From assembly GCA_046726215.1 (NCBI GenBank), contig JBKPAA010000055.1, positions 1 through 64,000 on the forward strand: a stretch of 64,000 nt of DNA, written 5' to 3'. Made by a program: the position numbers and the translations under genes. The notes beneath the pieces are model-generated. The model was not told the DNA's origin and did no database searches. It saw nothing but the letters and a program-made list of their open reading frames with translations. Source of the stretch: DASQUK01 sp046726215. GTDB lineage: Bacteria; Actinomycetota; Acidimicrobiia; Acidimicrobiales; VFJN01. The first letter of the stretch is position 1. The number at the start of each line of letters is the position of its first letter. Below, piece after piece: positions 1-8,110 of the stretch.

Positions 1-581
1 TCACCGTACTGCTCGGCCCGTCGGGCGCCGGCAAGACGATGATCCTGCGGCTCCTCAACCGGCTCGAGGTGCCGACCGCGGGCACTGTGCGCTTCAGGGG
101 GCAGCCCGTGACGACCATCGATCCGTTGACCCTCCGCCGCCGGGTGGGGATGGTGTTCCAGCGGCCGGCACCGTTCCCCGGCACGGTCCGCGACAACCTC
201 CTGGTGGCGGACCCCGACGCGACCGAGGAAGCGTTGCTCGCAGCGCTCGGTGGCGCCGGCCTGCCGCCGGCGTTCCTCGACCGATCGGCCGACGACCTGT
301 CGGGCGGCGAGTCGCAGCGCATGTGCCTGGCCCGCACCCTGGTCACTCGGCCCGAGGTGTTGCTCATGGACGAGCCGACGTCCGCGCTCGATCCCGACGC
401 CCGCCACCGCCTGGAACGGACCGCCCGAGCCCTCGCCGCCGAGGGGCGGCCGGTGGTGTGGGTGACCCACGACCTCGATCAGGCCGGCCGGCTCGCCGAC
501 GACATGCTGGTGGTCATCGATGGGCGCATCGCGTCCGCCGACGAACGAGACCGCTTCCTCAAGGAGGACGACGGTGGTTGA
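1..581 (+). CDS. fetA: ABC transporter ATP-binding protein, FetA/YbbL-like (5' truncated by window edge)
   Basis: ATPase subunit of an ABC transporter; the reading frame is open to the left edge, so the true start lies outside. Visible motifs are Walker A GPSGAGKT (nt 15-38), a Q-loop in MVFQRP, the signature LSGGESQR (about nt 297-320), Walker B LLMDEP and an H-loop VTHD. The next gene is a FetB/UPF0014 permease, which identifies this as the FetA partner rather than a phosphate importer ATPase. FetAB in E. coli is an iron exporter linked to oxidative-stress resistance; transfer of that substrate to this pair is inference. The C-terminal half is complete and ends a few bases before fetB. Confidence 0.85.
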   Translation, partial: TVLLGPSGAGKTMILRLLNRLEVPTAGTVRFRGQPVTTIDPLTLRRRVGMVFQRPAPFPGTVRDNLLVADPDATEEALLAALGGAGLPPAFLDRSADDLSGGESQRMCLARTLVTRPEVLLMDEPTSALDPDARHRLERTARALAAEGRPVVWVTHDLDQAGRLADDMLVVIDGRIASADERDRFLKEDDGG

Positions 582-586
582 CACTC

Positions 587-1369
587 ATGGATAACGCCGC
601 GATCGGCTGGGGCGGGCTGGCCCTCTCGCTCATCCTCGTGGCCGTGGCCGTCGGGCTGTCGGTGTGGCAGGGCCTGCGGCTCGAGCGCGAGATCCTGTGG
701 GCATGCGGGCGGGCCATCGCCCAGCTGCTGGCGGTGGGCTACCTGCTCGTGCTGGTCGTGGACAAGGACGCACCGGTGATCTGGGCGTGGCTGTGGGTCA
801 TCGCCATGGTGGTGTTCGCGGCCGTCACCGTGCGGCGGCGCGCCCCCGAGATCCCCGACATCACCCGGCTGGCGGCCCGGGCCATCGCCGCTTCCGCGGC
901 CATCAGCCTGCTGGTCGTGTTCGGCCTCGGCGTCTACCCCAACGTCGGGCGTGCGGTCGTGCCCATCGCCGGCATGATGATCGGCAACTCGATCGGCAGC
1001 GTGGTGGTGGCCTCCCGCCGCATCGTCGGCGAGCTGGCCGACCGGCGACCCGAGGTGGAGGCACGGCTCGCCCTCGGCCAGCCCTGGCAGCAGGCGTCGA
1101 AGCCGTTCGTGCGGCGCGCACTGCGCACCGCGCTGACCTCGCAGCTGGAGAGCACCAAGGCGGTGGGGCTGGTGTTCCTGCCCGGCGCCATGACCGGGCT
1201 CATCCTGGCGGGCGTCGATCCCGTCGACGCCGTGCTCGTCCAGGCGGCGATCATGTACCTCATCCTGGGATGCGTGGCCACCAACGTGGTGGTCATCGGG
1301 CTCGGCCTCACCCGCAACCTGTTCACCCCCGACCATCGGCTGGTCCGGCTGGCGCGAACCGCGAGCTGA
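587..1369 (+). CDS. fetB: ABC transporter permease, FetB/UPF0014 family
   Basis: Integral membrane protein of 260 residues with about seven hydrophobic segments. It has the family hallmarks: an LxxExxILWACGRAIAQLLAVGYLL-type N-terminal block and the central conserved stretch GMMIGNSIGS, followed by an ESTKAVGLVFLPGAMTG block. It pairs with the preceding ATPase, and the two form a FetAB-type exporter (iron in E. coli; the substrate here is not shown). The start is uncertain between ATG 587 and an in-frame TTG at 578, which overlaps the fetA stop as TTGA. An AAGGAGG at 561-567 is spaced better for 578 than for 587. Translation is very likely coupled to fetA. Confidence 0.85.
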   Translation: MDNAAIGWGGLALSLILVAVAVGLSVWQGLRLEREILWACGRAIAQLLAVGYLLVLVVDKDAPVIWAWLWVIAMVVFAAVTVRRRAPEIPDITRLAARAIAASAAISLLVVFGLGVYPNVGRAVVPIAGMMIGNSIGSVVVASRRIVGELADRRPEVEARLALGQPWQQASKPFVRRALRTALTSQLESTKAVGLVFLPGAMTGLILAGVDPVDAVLVQAAIMYLILGCVATNVVVIGLGLTRNLFTPDHRLVRLARTAS

Positions 1370-1412
1370 GATCGCAGCGGCGCCAGGGGGTGAGGGTCGA
1401 CGGCGGCTCACG

Positions 1413-1418
1413 TAGCCT
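1413..1418 (+). promoter_or_regulatory. -10 box for leaderless lpdA transcript
   Basis: TAGCCT lies 7 nt before the GTG at 1426, and no Shine-Dalgarno sequence is present. This fits a TANNNT -10 element placing the transcription start at or next to the start codon. Confidence 0.5.
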
Positions 1419-1425
1419 TGGCACC

Positions 1426-2787
1426 GTGCCGCTGCGCTTCGTGATCATCGGCGGCGGGCCCGCCGGCAATACGGCGGCCACGACCGCAGCCCGCCTGGGC
1501 GCCGAGGTGACGCTGATCGAACGCGACCTCGTCGGCGGCGCCGCCCACCTGCACGACTGCATCCCCTCCAAGGCGATGATCGCCACCGCCGGCGCCATGG
1601 GAATGGTGGACCGCGTCGAGGGCATGGGCCTGTCGGACGCCGAGGTGAAGCTCGACCTCGAACGCCTGCGGGAGCGGATCCAGCGGATCGAGGACCGCCT
1701 CGAGTCCAACATCGTCCAGCTGCTGCGCAGCCAGGGTGTCCGCATGATCCAGGGCAGTGGGCGGCTCAAGGGCCCGCACGAGATCGCGGTGGAGACCGAC
1801 GAGGGGGTAAGCGAGCTCGAGGCCGACGCCATCCTCGTGTCGACGGGCAGCCGGCCGAGGGTCCCCGAGTGGGCGCAGGTCGACGGTGAGCGGATCCTCA
1901 CCACCCGCGACGCCTATCCGCCCCGCGAGTTGCCCGAGCACCTGGTGGTGATCGGCTCGGGGGTGACAGGCGTCGAGTTCGTCCACATGTTCTCGTCGCT
2001 GGGCAGCCGGGTCACCCTCATCGTCAGCCGCCAACAGGTGCTGCCCCAGAAGGATCCCGAGGTCGCCGCCGCCCTGGAGGACGAGCTGCTGCGCCGGGGG
2101 GTGCAGCTCTACAAGGGGGCCCGGGCCGAGGGCATCGACCTCACCGAGGCAGGCGTGGCGGTGCGCTGCAACGACGGCCGCCTGGCCGCGGGCAGCCATG
2201 CCCTGCTGGCCGTCGGCTCGATCCCCAACAGCGATGGCCTGGGGCTCGACGCCGCCGGGGTGGAGGTAGATCCGGCCGGCTACGTGCCCATAAACCACCA
2301 CTGCGTCACCAACGTCCCGCACATCTACGCCGCCGGTGACGTGTCGGGCAAGCTGCCGCTCTCGTCGGTGGCGGCGATGCAGGGCCGCAAGATCGCCGAG
2401 CACGTCATGGGGCTGCACACGCTGGTGCACCGCCATCTCGACTACGACAAGGCGGCATCGGCGATCTTCACCGAGCCCGAGATCGCCGACGTGGGCCTGG
2501 CGGAGGCCGACGCCTTCGCCGAGGGACGCAAGCTGCGGGTGACCAAGGTGCCGTTCTCGGCCTCGGCCAAGGCGCTGATCAACAACGAGACCAAGGGTTT
2601 CGTGAAGATCCTGTCCGACCCCGCCACCGGCGTGGTGCTCGGCGGGTCGATCGTCGGACGCCAGGCGGCCGAGCTGATCTCGGTCCTGGCGGTGGCGGTC
2701 ACCAACGGCCTGCGGGTCAACGACATCGTCGAGAGCCTGCTGGTCCATCCCTCGCTCGCCGAGGCCCTCGCCGACGCCGCCGAGTAG
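1426..2787 (+). CDS. lpdA: NAD(P)H:quinone-type flavoprotein disulfide reductase family (LpdA-like)
   Basis: FAD/NAD-dependent pyridine nucleotide-disulfide oxidoreductase of 453 residues. The N-terminal FAD site is IIGGGPAG; the second nucleotide-binding site is VIGSGVTGVEF near residue 175; the FAD-contacting YAAGDVSG is near 305; a C-terminal dimerisation domain follows. The usual redox CxxxxC is broken: the segment reads VGGAAHLHDCIPSK, with only the second cysteine. That is the pattern of mycobacterial LpdA (Rv3303c), a quinone reductase that is not a lipoamide dehydrogenase. The start is GTG 1426, chosen because MPLRFVIIGGG fits family N-termini and the -10 box precedes it. Confidence 0.85.
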   Translation: MPLRFVIIGGGPAGNTAATTAARLGAEVTLIERDLVGGAAHLHDCIPSKAMIATAGAMGMVDRVEGMGLSDAEVKLDLERLRERIQRIEDRLESNIVQLLRSQGVRMIQGSGRLKGPHEIAVETDEGVSELEADAILVSTGSRPRVPEWAQVDGERILTTRDAYPPRELPEHLVVIGSGVTGVEFVHMFSSLGSRVTLIVSRQQVLPQKDPEVAAALEDELLRRGVQLYKGARAEGIDLTEAGVAVRCNDGRLAAGSHALLAVGSIPNSDGLGLDAAGVEVDPAGYVPINHHCVTNVPHIYAAGDVSGKLPLSSVAAMQGRKIAEHVMGLHTLVHRHLDYDKAASAIFTEPEIADVGLAEADAFAEGRKLRVTKVPFSASAKALINNETKGFVKILSDPATGVVLGGSIVGRQAAELISVLAVAVTNGLRVNDIVESLLVHPSLAEALADAAE

Positions 2788-2853
2788 AGCACGCGCACCC
2801 GGCTCCGGTGCTCCAAGATGACACCATCCACGAGCATGACAACGGAGGATCCA

Positions 2854-3405
2854 ATGCCGGATACGCCCAAGCCACCGCTCCCGTACGACCACCTGCCCCC
2901 GGTCCCGTCGTTCACGGTGACGAGCGACGACGTGGCCGACGGGAAGATGCTGGACAACGACCACGTGGCCGATGCCCGCTTCGGCCTCGACGGCGGCAAC
3001 ACGTCACCGCACCTGCGGTGGGAGGGCTTCCCCCCCGAGACCAAGAGCTTCGCGGTCACCGTGTACGACCCCGATGCGCCGACGGGCAGCGGCTTCTGGC
3101 ACTGGGTGGTCTTCGACATCCCGGCCGACGTCACCGAGCTGCCCCGTGGCGCCGGATCGGGCGACAAGGCGGGCCTGCCCGAGGGGGCCATCCACGCCCG
3201 CAACGACGCCGGAGACCTGGCCTACATCGGCGCCGGTCCGCCTCCCGGTCACGGCTCGCACCGCTACGTGTTCGCCGTGCACGCGCTCGACGTGGAGAAG
3301 CTCGGGCCCGACGCCAGCGCGTCCCCCGCCTTCGTCGGCTTCAACCTCGGCTTCCACACGTTGGCCCGCGCCGTGATGGTGCCGACCTACGAGGTCCCGG
3401 CCTGA
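2854..3405 (+). CDS. YbhB/YbcL family Raf kinase inhibitor-like protein (PEBP fold)
   Basis: Protein of 183 residues of the bacterial phosphatidylethanolamine-binding protein family. Visible family motifs are GGNTSPHLRWEGFP, the DPDAP ligand-site motif, FWHWVVFDIP and a C-terminal GxHRYVFAVHAL block. The cellular role of these proteins in bacteria is not settled. ATG 2854 is chosen over the ATG at 2818 because CGGAGG at 2843-2848 sits 5 nt upstream. No signal peptide is visible. It ends 22 nt before the convergent stop of the carboxylase subunit. Confidence 0.85.
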   Translation: MPDTPKPPLPYDHLPPVPSFTVTSDDVADGKMLDNDHVADARFGLDGGNTSPHLRWEGFPPETKSFAVTVYDPDAPTGSGFWHWVVFDIPADVTELPRGAGSGDKAGLPEGAIHARNDAGDLAYIGAGPPPGHGSHRYVFAVHALDVEKLGPDASASPAFVGFNLGFHTLARAVMVPTYEVPA

Positions 3406-3427
3406 CGCCTTAGGTACGTAGCCCGGT

Positions 3428-5206
3428 CTACTCGATCACGACCACCACATCGCCGGAGCCGACCGACTGGCCGGCGGTCACCTTGACGTCCTTGACGGTG
3501 CCGGACTTGTCGGCGGCGATGTTGTTCTCCATCTTCATAGCCTCCAGCACGCACACGGTCTGCCCCGCCTCGACCTCGTCGCCCTCGGACACCAGCACCT
3601 TCACGATGGTTCCCTGCATCGGCACGGTCACCGCCCCCGTGCCCGCCGCCCGGGCCGACGCACCCGCCGACCGGCGGGGCCGCGGCGTGACCCGGCCACC
3701 GGGGCCCGCCGGCGTCATCGCCGCGCCCGCCTGGGACTCGGGCACCCACACGGTCACGCCGAAGCGGCGACCGTCGACCTCGACGTCGACGTCGCGCCGC
3801 ACCTTCGGCTCGGCCACCCCCTCGGCGTCGTCGGCCGGCGGCTCGAGGTCGATGCCGACGCCGGACAGGTCCAGCCGCTCCTCGACCCACCTGGTCGAGT
3901 GCTCGCCGGCGACGAACTCCGGGTGGCGCAGGATGGCGATGTCCGCCGGGATGGTGGTGGGGATGCCGGTGATCTCGAACTCGTCGAGCGCCCGCAGCGT
4001 CCGGGCGATCGCCGCGTCACGGTCGGCGCCCCAGCAGATCAGCTTGCCGAGCAGGTTGTCGTAGAACTGGCTGACCTCGTCGCCGGCCTCGTAACCGCCG
4101 TCCCAACGCACGCCGTAACCCTGGGGCACGCGCAGCGTTGTGATCGGCCCGGGCGAGGGGACGAAGGCCCCGCCCGCCGGGTTCTCGGCGTTGATCCGCA
4201 CCTCGATGGCGTGGCCGCGGCGCACGATGTCCTGCTGGCCGAACGACAGGGGTTCGCCCGAGGCGACCCGGATCTGCTCGGCGACCATGTCCAGCCCCGT
4301 CACGAGCTCGGTGACCGGGTGCTCGACCTGCAGCCGCGTGTTCATCTCCAGGAAGTAGAAATCGCCGTCCTGGTAGAGGAACTCGACGGTGCCGGCGTTC
4401 ACGTAGCCGCACGCCTTCGTCACCCGGACGGCGGCGTCGCCCATGGCCTGGCGGGTCTCGTTCGGGAAGCCGGGTGCGGGGGTCTCCTCGATCAGCTTCT
4501 GGTGGCGGCGTTGCGCGGAGCAGTCCCGCTCGCCCACCCACACGGCGTTGCCGTGCGTGTCCGCGAACACCTGCATCTCGATGTGCCGCGGCCAGGAGAG
4601 GTAGCGCTCGACGTAGCACTCGCTGCGCCCGAAGCCCTTGAGCGCCTCCGACTGCGCCGATTCCAGCGCACTGGCGGCGTCGGCCGCCGACTGCACCACC
4701 CGCATGCCCCGGCCGCCGCCGCCGTACGCGGCCTTGATGGCGACCGGCCAACCGCGCTCGTCCCCGAAGGCGATGACCTCGTCGGCCGAAGTCAGGAACT
4801 CGGTGGTTCCGGGTACCCCGGCCACGTTGGCCCGCTGGGCGGCGAGCCGCGACGACACCTTGTCGCCCATGATCTCGATGGCCTCCGGGGGCGGCCCGAT
4901 GAACTTCACCCCCTTGGCCGTGACGGCCCGGGCGAAGTCGGTGTTCTCGCTGAAGAACCCGTAGCCGGGATGGACCCCGTCTGCGCCCGCCCGTTCGACG
5001 ACGTCGAGGATCTTGTCGGTGGCCAGGTAGCTCTCGGTCGCAGTCTGGCCGCCCAGCGCGTAGGCCTCGTCGGCCAGCCGGACGTGCAGGGCGTCGCGGT
5101 CGAGGTCGGAGTAGACGGCGACGCTGCGGGTGCCGAGGTCACGGCACGCCCGGATGACCCGGACCGCGATCTCGCCCCGGTTGGCGATCAGGATCTTCGA
5201 GAGCAC
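3428..5206 (-). CDS. accA3: Acetyl/propionyl-CoA carboxylase alpha subunit (biotin carboxylase + BCCP)
   Basis: 592-residue fused subunit. Residues 1-450 form biotin carboxylase: N-terminal KILIANRGEIAVRVIRA, ATP-grasp glycine loop YGGGGRGMRV, ERDCSAQRRHQKLIEE, and the catalytic EMNTRLQVEHPVTE block. The C-terminal about 75 residues are a biotinyl domain with EAMKMENN, whose second Lys is biotinylated. It carboxylates biotin with ATP and bicarbonate for acyl-CoA carboxylases; a separate carboxyltransferase beta subunit is not in the window. It is divergent from birA, the enzyme that attaches the biotin. The start is GTG 5206. Confidence 0.92.
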   Translation of the reverse strand: MLSKILIANRGEIAVRVIRACRDLGTRSVAVYSDLDRDALHVRLADEAYALGGQTATESYLATDKILDVVERAGADGVHPGYGFFSENTDFARAVTAKGVKFIGPPPEAIEIMGDKVSSRLAAQRANVAGVPGTTEFLTSADEVIAFGDERGWPVAIKAAYGGGGRGMRVVQSAADAASALESAQSEALKGFGRSECYVERYLSWPRHIEMQVFADTHGNAVWVGERDCSAQRRHQKLIEETPAPGFPNETRQAMGDAAVRVTKACGYVNAGTVEFLYQDGDFYFLEMNTRLQVEHPVTELVTGLDMVAEQIRVASGEPLSFGQQDIVRRGHAIEVRINAENPAGGAFVPSPGPITTLRVPQGYGVRWDGGYEAGDEVSQFYDNLLGKLICWGADRDAAIARTLRALDEFEITGIPTTIPADIAILRHPEFVAGEHSTRWVEERLDLSGVGIDLEPPADDAEGVAEPKVRRDVDVEVDGRRFGVTVWVPESQAGAAMTPAGPGGRVTPRPRRSAGASARAAGTGAVTVPMQGTIVKVLVSEGDEVEAGQTVCVLEAMKMENNIAADKSGTVKDVKVTAGQSVGSGDVVVVIE

Positions 5207-5210
5207 ACCG

Positions 5211-5218
5211 TATGTTTA
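5211..5218. promoter_or_regulatory. Overlapping divergent -10 region of accA3 and birA
   Basis: On the plus strand TATGTT (5211-5216) lies 7 nt before the birA ATG at 5224. On the minus strand the same bases read TAAACAT about 5 nt before the accA3 GTG. The two genes therefore appear to share one very short, largely leaderless divergent promoter. Confidence 0.4.
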
Positions 5219-5223
5219 CGGGG

Positions 5224-6075
5224 ATGCCCGCCGATGGCGCCAGAAACCACGGCGACCGGGCGCGGGCGGCACTGGCTGGTTCCCGGTTCGGGGATGTCCG
5301 TTGGGTGGAGTCGACCGGATCCACCAACGCCGATGTGCTGGCGTTGGCCAGGGACGGCGCCGCCGAGGGCGTGGCCGTGGTAGCCGACCACCAGACCGCA
5401 GGCCGGGGCCGCCACGACCGAACCTGGGTGGCGCCGCCGGGCGGATCGCTGCTCGTCTCGGTGTTGCTCCGGCCGCCGGCGCGAGTTGCGAGCGCAACCA
5501 CCATGGCGACGGCGGTGGCGATGGCGGAGGCGGTCGAGGAGGTGACCGGGGTCTCGCCGGGGCTCAAGTGGCCCAACGACCTGGTCGTGGCGGGCCCCGA
5601 CGGTGAGCGCAAGCTGGCCGGGATCCTGGCGGAGGCCGACTGGCCCGCGAGCGCCACGATCTCCGCCGGCTGGCGGGAGCCGTCGCCGCACGAGCGCGCG
5701 GTGCTCGTGGTCGGCGTGGGGCTCAACGTGTCCTGGCCCGAGGACGATGAGGCCGTCCGCGACGTGGCCGATACTGCCGTGGCCCTCAGCTGGGTGACGC
5801 CCGAGCCGATCGATCGCGTCGCCCTGCTGGTCGCCTTCCTCCGCCGCCTCGACCGGAGCTATGGCCAGCTGGTGAGCGGCGGTCCCCGAACGGTGATCGA
5901 CGAGTGGCGACGGCGTTCTGCGACCCTGGGCCGGCGTGTCCGCATCGAGCTCGGCACCGACGACGTCGTGGGCACGGCCGTGGACGTCACCGCCGAGGGT
6001 CACCTGGTCGTGGAGGCGCTCGGGGGTCAGCGCCTGACGTTCGCGGTCGGCGACGTGATCCACCTCAGGGCATAG
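5224..6075 (+). CDS. birA: Biotin--[acetyl-CoA-carboxylase] ligase
   Basis: 283-residue biotin protein ligase, which activates biotin with ATP and transfers it to the BCCP lysine of the divergent carboxylase subunit. Visible motifs are ESTGSTN near the N-terminus, the biotinyl-AMP loop GRGRHDRTW, the catalytic KWPNDL and a C-terminal SH3-like domain. There is no N-terminal helix-turn-helix, so it is the monofunctional group rather than a repressor. ATG 5224 is preferred over ATG 5212, which would fall inside the likely -10 box and lie only 5 nt from the opposite start. Confidence 0.9.
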   Translation: MPADGARNHGDRARAALAGSRFGDVRWVESTGSTNADVLALARDGAAEGVAVVADHQTAGRGRHDRTWVAPPGGSLLVSVLLRPPARVASATTMATAVAMAEAVEEVTGVSPGLKWPNDLVVAGPDGERKLAGILAEADWPASATISAGWREPSPHERAVLVVGVGLNVSWPEDDEAVRDVADTAVALSWVTPEPIDRVALLVAFLRRLDRSYGQLVSGGPRTVIDEWRRRSATLGRRVRIELGTDDVVGTAVDVTAEGHLVVEALGGQRLTFAVGDVIHLRA

Positions 6076-6083
6076 TCGACGGG

Positions 6084-6722
6084 TCACGCTCGACGGAGGA
6101 CGCACCAGCTTCCCTGGCCGGCTCGGCTGGCGACGCCCTGCCACTCGCCGGGTAGGACCGCTGCGACCTCATCGGAGCGCAGGTGGATCGGCGTCTGGTC
6201 TCCGCTGCTGTTCACCCACGTGATCGACCCTTGGGGTGTGAGCACGCGGTCGACCTCGGCGGGGAACAGGAATGCGTTGACGAGCACGACGGCGTCCGCA
6301 CACCCGGTCCGGAACGGGAGATCCGCGGCGTCCGCCTGGATGCGGGTCGCCGGTGCCTCGGGCGCCAGTCGCAACATGCCGAGGGACAGGTCGACTGCGG
6401 CCACGGTGCGGAACCGCTCGGCGAGCAGGGCCGAGTAGTTGCCGATCCCACTTCCGAGGTCGACTGCCAGCCCGCCCCGCGTGACACCGCCGCGATCCAG
6501 GGCATCGACCACAACCGCAGTCCGTTGGGGCGACGTGCGGGTGTGCCATTCGCGCGAGAGCTCGTCGAAGACCGTTTCGACCTGCCCCCGCGCCTCGGCG
6601 TCCCAACCGCCGGGGGCGAGCCCGGCGGCCCGCCGGGTCATGATCCGCATGGGATGGTCGTCGGAACCGAGGCCCGAGGCGCGGTGGCCGGGAATCTCGA
6701 CCGGCGGCAGCTCCTCGATCAC
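6084..6722 (-). CDS. Class I SAM-dependent methyltransferase
   Basis: 212-residue protein with the SAM-binding motif I VDLGSGIGNYS near residue 70, an acidic motif II (VAAVDLS), and DLPF with VVLVNAF, typical of Methyltransf_11-type enzymes. The substrate is unknown. GTG 6722 follows the pabC stop by 2 nt, so it is the last gene of the pabB-DUF385-pabC operon and its translation is probably coupled. The 8-nt gap to the convergent birA stop leaves no room for a conventional terminator. A longer frame extends upstream, but it runs antiparallel through pabC sequence and is rejected. Confidence 0.75.
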   Translation of the reverse strand: MIEELPPVEIPGHRASGLGSDDHPMRIMTRRAAGLAPGGWDAEARGQVETVFDELSREWHTRTSPQRTAVVVDALDRGGVTRGGLAVDLGSGIGNYSALLAERFRTVAAVDLSLGMLRLAPEAPATRIQADAADLPFRTGCADAVVLVNAFLFPAEVDRVLTPQGSITWVNSSGDQTPIHLRSDEVAAVLPGEWQGVASRAGQGSWCVLRRA

Positions 6723-6724
6723 GC

Positions 6725-7567
6725 TCAGGGGTCCAGGTCCCGAGCCTGGAGGTCGGCGATCGCGTCGACGGCGCGCTTGGCCATCGGGCCGTCGATGCCG
6801 GGCAGCTCGCGGCCGTCCAGCATGCGCAGCGGCTGGACGTCGCGCGTCGAGGACGTCAGCAGCACCTCGTTGGCGTCGGGCAGCGCGGCCATGGGCACGT
6901 TCTCCTCGTCGGCATCGGGCAGCTGCTCCAGCAGGAGGGCCCGGGTCACGCCGGCGAGGCAGCCGGCGAGTAGTGGCGGCGTGGACAGGCGACCTCCCCG
7001 CACCACGAACACGTTGGTGCCCGTGCCCTCGCACAGGTAGCCGGCGAGATTGGCCATGATCGCCTCCGACGCGCCCACCTTGCGGGCCTCGGCGAGGGCG
7101 ACGACATTCTCGGCGTACGACGTCGTCTTGAGCCCCGCCACCGCGGACCGCTCGTTGCGCGGCCAGGGCACGGTGACCGCGACCGTGTCGGCCTCCCAGG
7201 GTTCCAGCGGGGCCACGGCCATGATCAACGTCGGTCCGACCGTTCCCCGCCCCGAACCTAGCGGCGCGACCCCGCCCGTCAACGTCATGCGCAGGCGAGC
7301 GCTCTCGCCCTCGTCGGCCCCTGCGGCGGCAAGCAGCTCGTCGACGGCGGCCCGGAGCCGGCGGTCGCCCAGTGGAACGTCGAGCCCGAGACCCCGGGCC
7401 GAGCGGTGCAGGCGTTCGATGTGCCGGCGCAGGGCGAAGGGACGGCCGTCGATCACCTTGATCGTCTCGAACACGCCGTCACCGACCGTCAAACCGTGGT
7501 CGAAGACCGAGACCTTGGCCTCGGTCGCATCGAAGATCGCCCCGTCGAGCCACACCATTCCCGTCAT
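6725..7567 (-). CDS. pabC: Aminotransferase class IV, probable 4-amino-4-deoxychorismate lyase
   Basis: 280-residue fold-type IV PLP enzyme. Visible features are the N-terminal VWLDGAIFD, VFDHGLTVGDGVFET, the PLP-lysine segment GLKTTSYAENV, and a CEGTGTNVFVV block. In the operon with pabB it most likely converts aminodeoxychorismate to p-aminobenzoate and pyruvate for folate synthesis. A branched-chain or D-amino-acid aminotransferase cannot be excluded from sequence alone. Start candidates are TTG 7576, ATG 7567 and ATG 7558; 7567 is chosen. Confidence 0.75.
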   Translation of the reverse strand: MTGMVWLDGAIFDATEAKVSVFDHGLTVGDGVFETIKVIDGRPFALRRHIERLHRSARGLGLDVPLGDRRLRAAVDELLAAAGADEGESARLRMTLTGGVAPLGSGRGTVGPTLIMAVAPLEPWEADTVAVTVPWPRNERSAVAGLKTTSYAENVVALAEARKVGASEAIMANLAGYLCEGTGTNVFVVRGGRLSTPPLLAGCLAGVTRALLLEQLPDADEENVPMAALPDANEVLLTSSTRDVQPLRMLDGRELPGIDGPMAKRAVDAIADLQARDLDP

Positions 7568-7615
7568 GGCGGACAATCCTGGCGCGCGACGACCCGCCTC
7601 GACCGCATCGGCCTG

Positions 7616-8086
7616 TCAGGCGGCAAGCCGGCGGCGTGGTGACCGGTGGGGGCGATGGGTCCGGTGGCGGGGGGGCGCCAGGTCGATGACCACGGCGGGA
7701 CCCTGGTGGCTTGGGCCGGAACCCCGACCGGACAGGGGTGGCAGCACCCGCGTCACGCGCGCGGCGAAGCCGGGACGGCGGGCCCGGGCGCGCTCCAGCT
7801 CGGTCCGGGCCTCGTCGTCCGCAAGGGGCACCGCGCAGCCGAGGACGTTGCGCTCACGTCCGATCGTCACTCGCACGAGCGGGTGGGCGAGAACGTTGCG
7901 GTACCAGTCGGTCCCCGGGCCCGACCCCGCCGCAACCAGCACGTGGCGGGCGGCGGCGTCCCAGCGCACGACCTGGAGGGCGGTACGGATGGGCCGGCCC
8001 GTGGTGCGGCCCCGATGCTCCAGGAGCACGACCCGGTGGCCGAACAGCCAGCCGAGCCCGAGGCGATAGGCGAGCCGCGGCGCCAT
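7616..8086 (-). CDS. Nitroreductase/quinone reductase family protein (DUF385, F420-type)
   Basis: 156-residue protein of the deazaflavin-dependent nitroreductase (Ddn/DUF385) family, with the split beta-barrel core HRVVLLEHRGRTTGRPIRTAL and the cofactor-proximal GPGTDWYRNVLAHP. Mycobacterial Ddn homologues use F420H2 to reduce quinones and nitroimidazoles. The window also holds cofD and cofE, so the cofactor is presumably made. It sits between pabB and pabC. The last 25 residues are Arg/Pro/His-rich and look unstructured. The exact substrate cannot be read from sequence. Confidence 0.8.
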   Translation of the reverse strand: MAPRLAYRLGLGWLFGHRVVLLEHRGRTTGRPIRTALQVVRWDAAARHVLVAAGSGPGTDWYRNVLAHPLVRVTIGRERNVLGCAVPLADDEARTELERARARRPGFAARVTRVLPPLSGRGSGPSHQGPAVVIDLAPPRHRTHRPHRSPRRRLAA

Positions 8087-8110
8087 CGCCCGATCACCGT
8101 ACGGTCGCCG

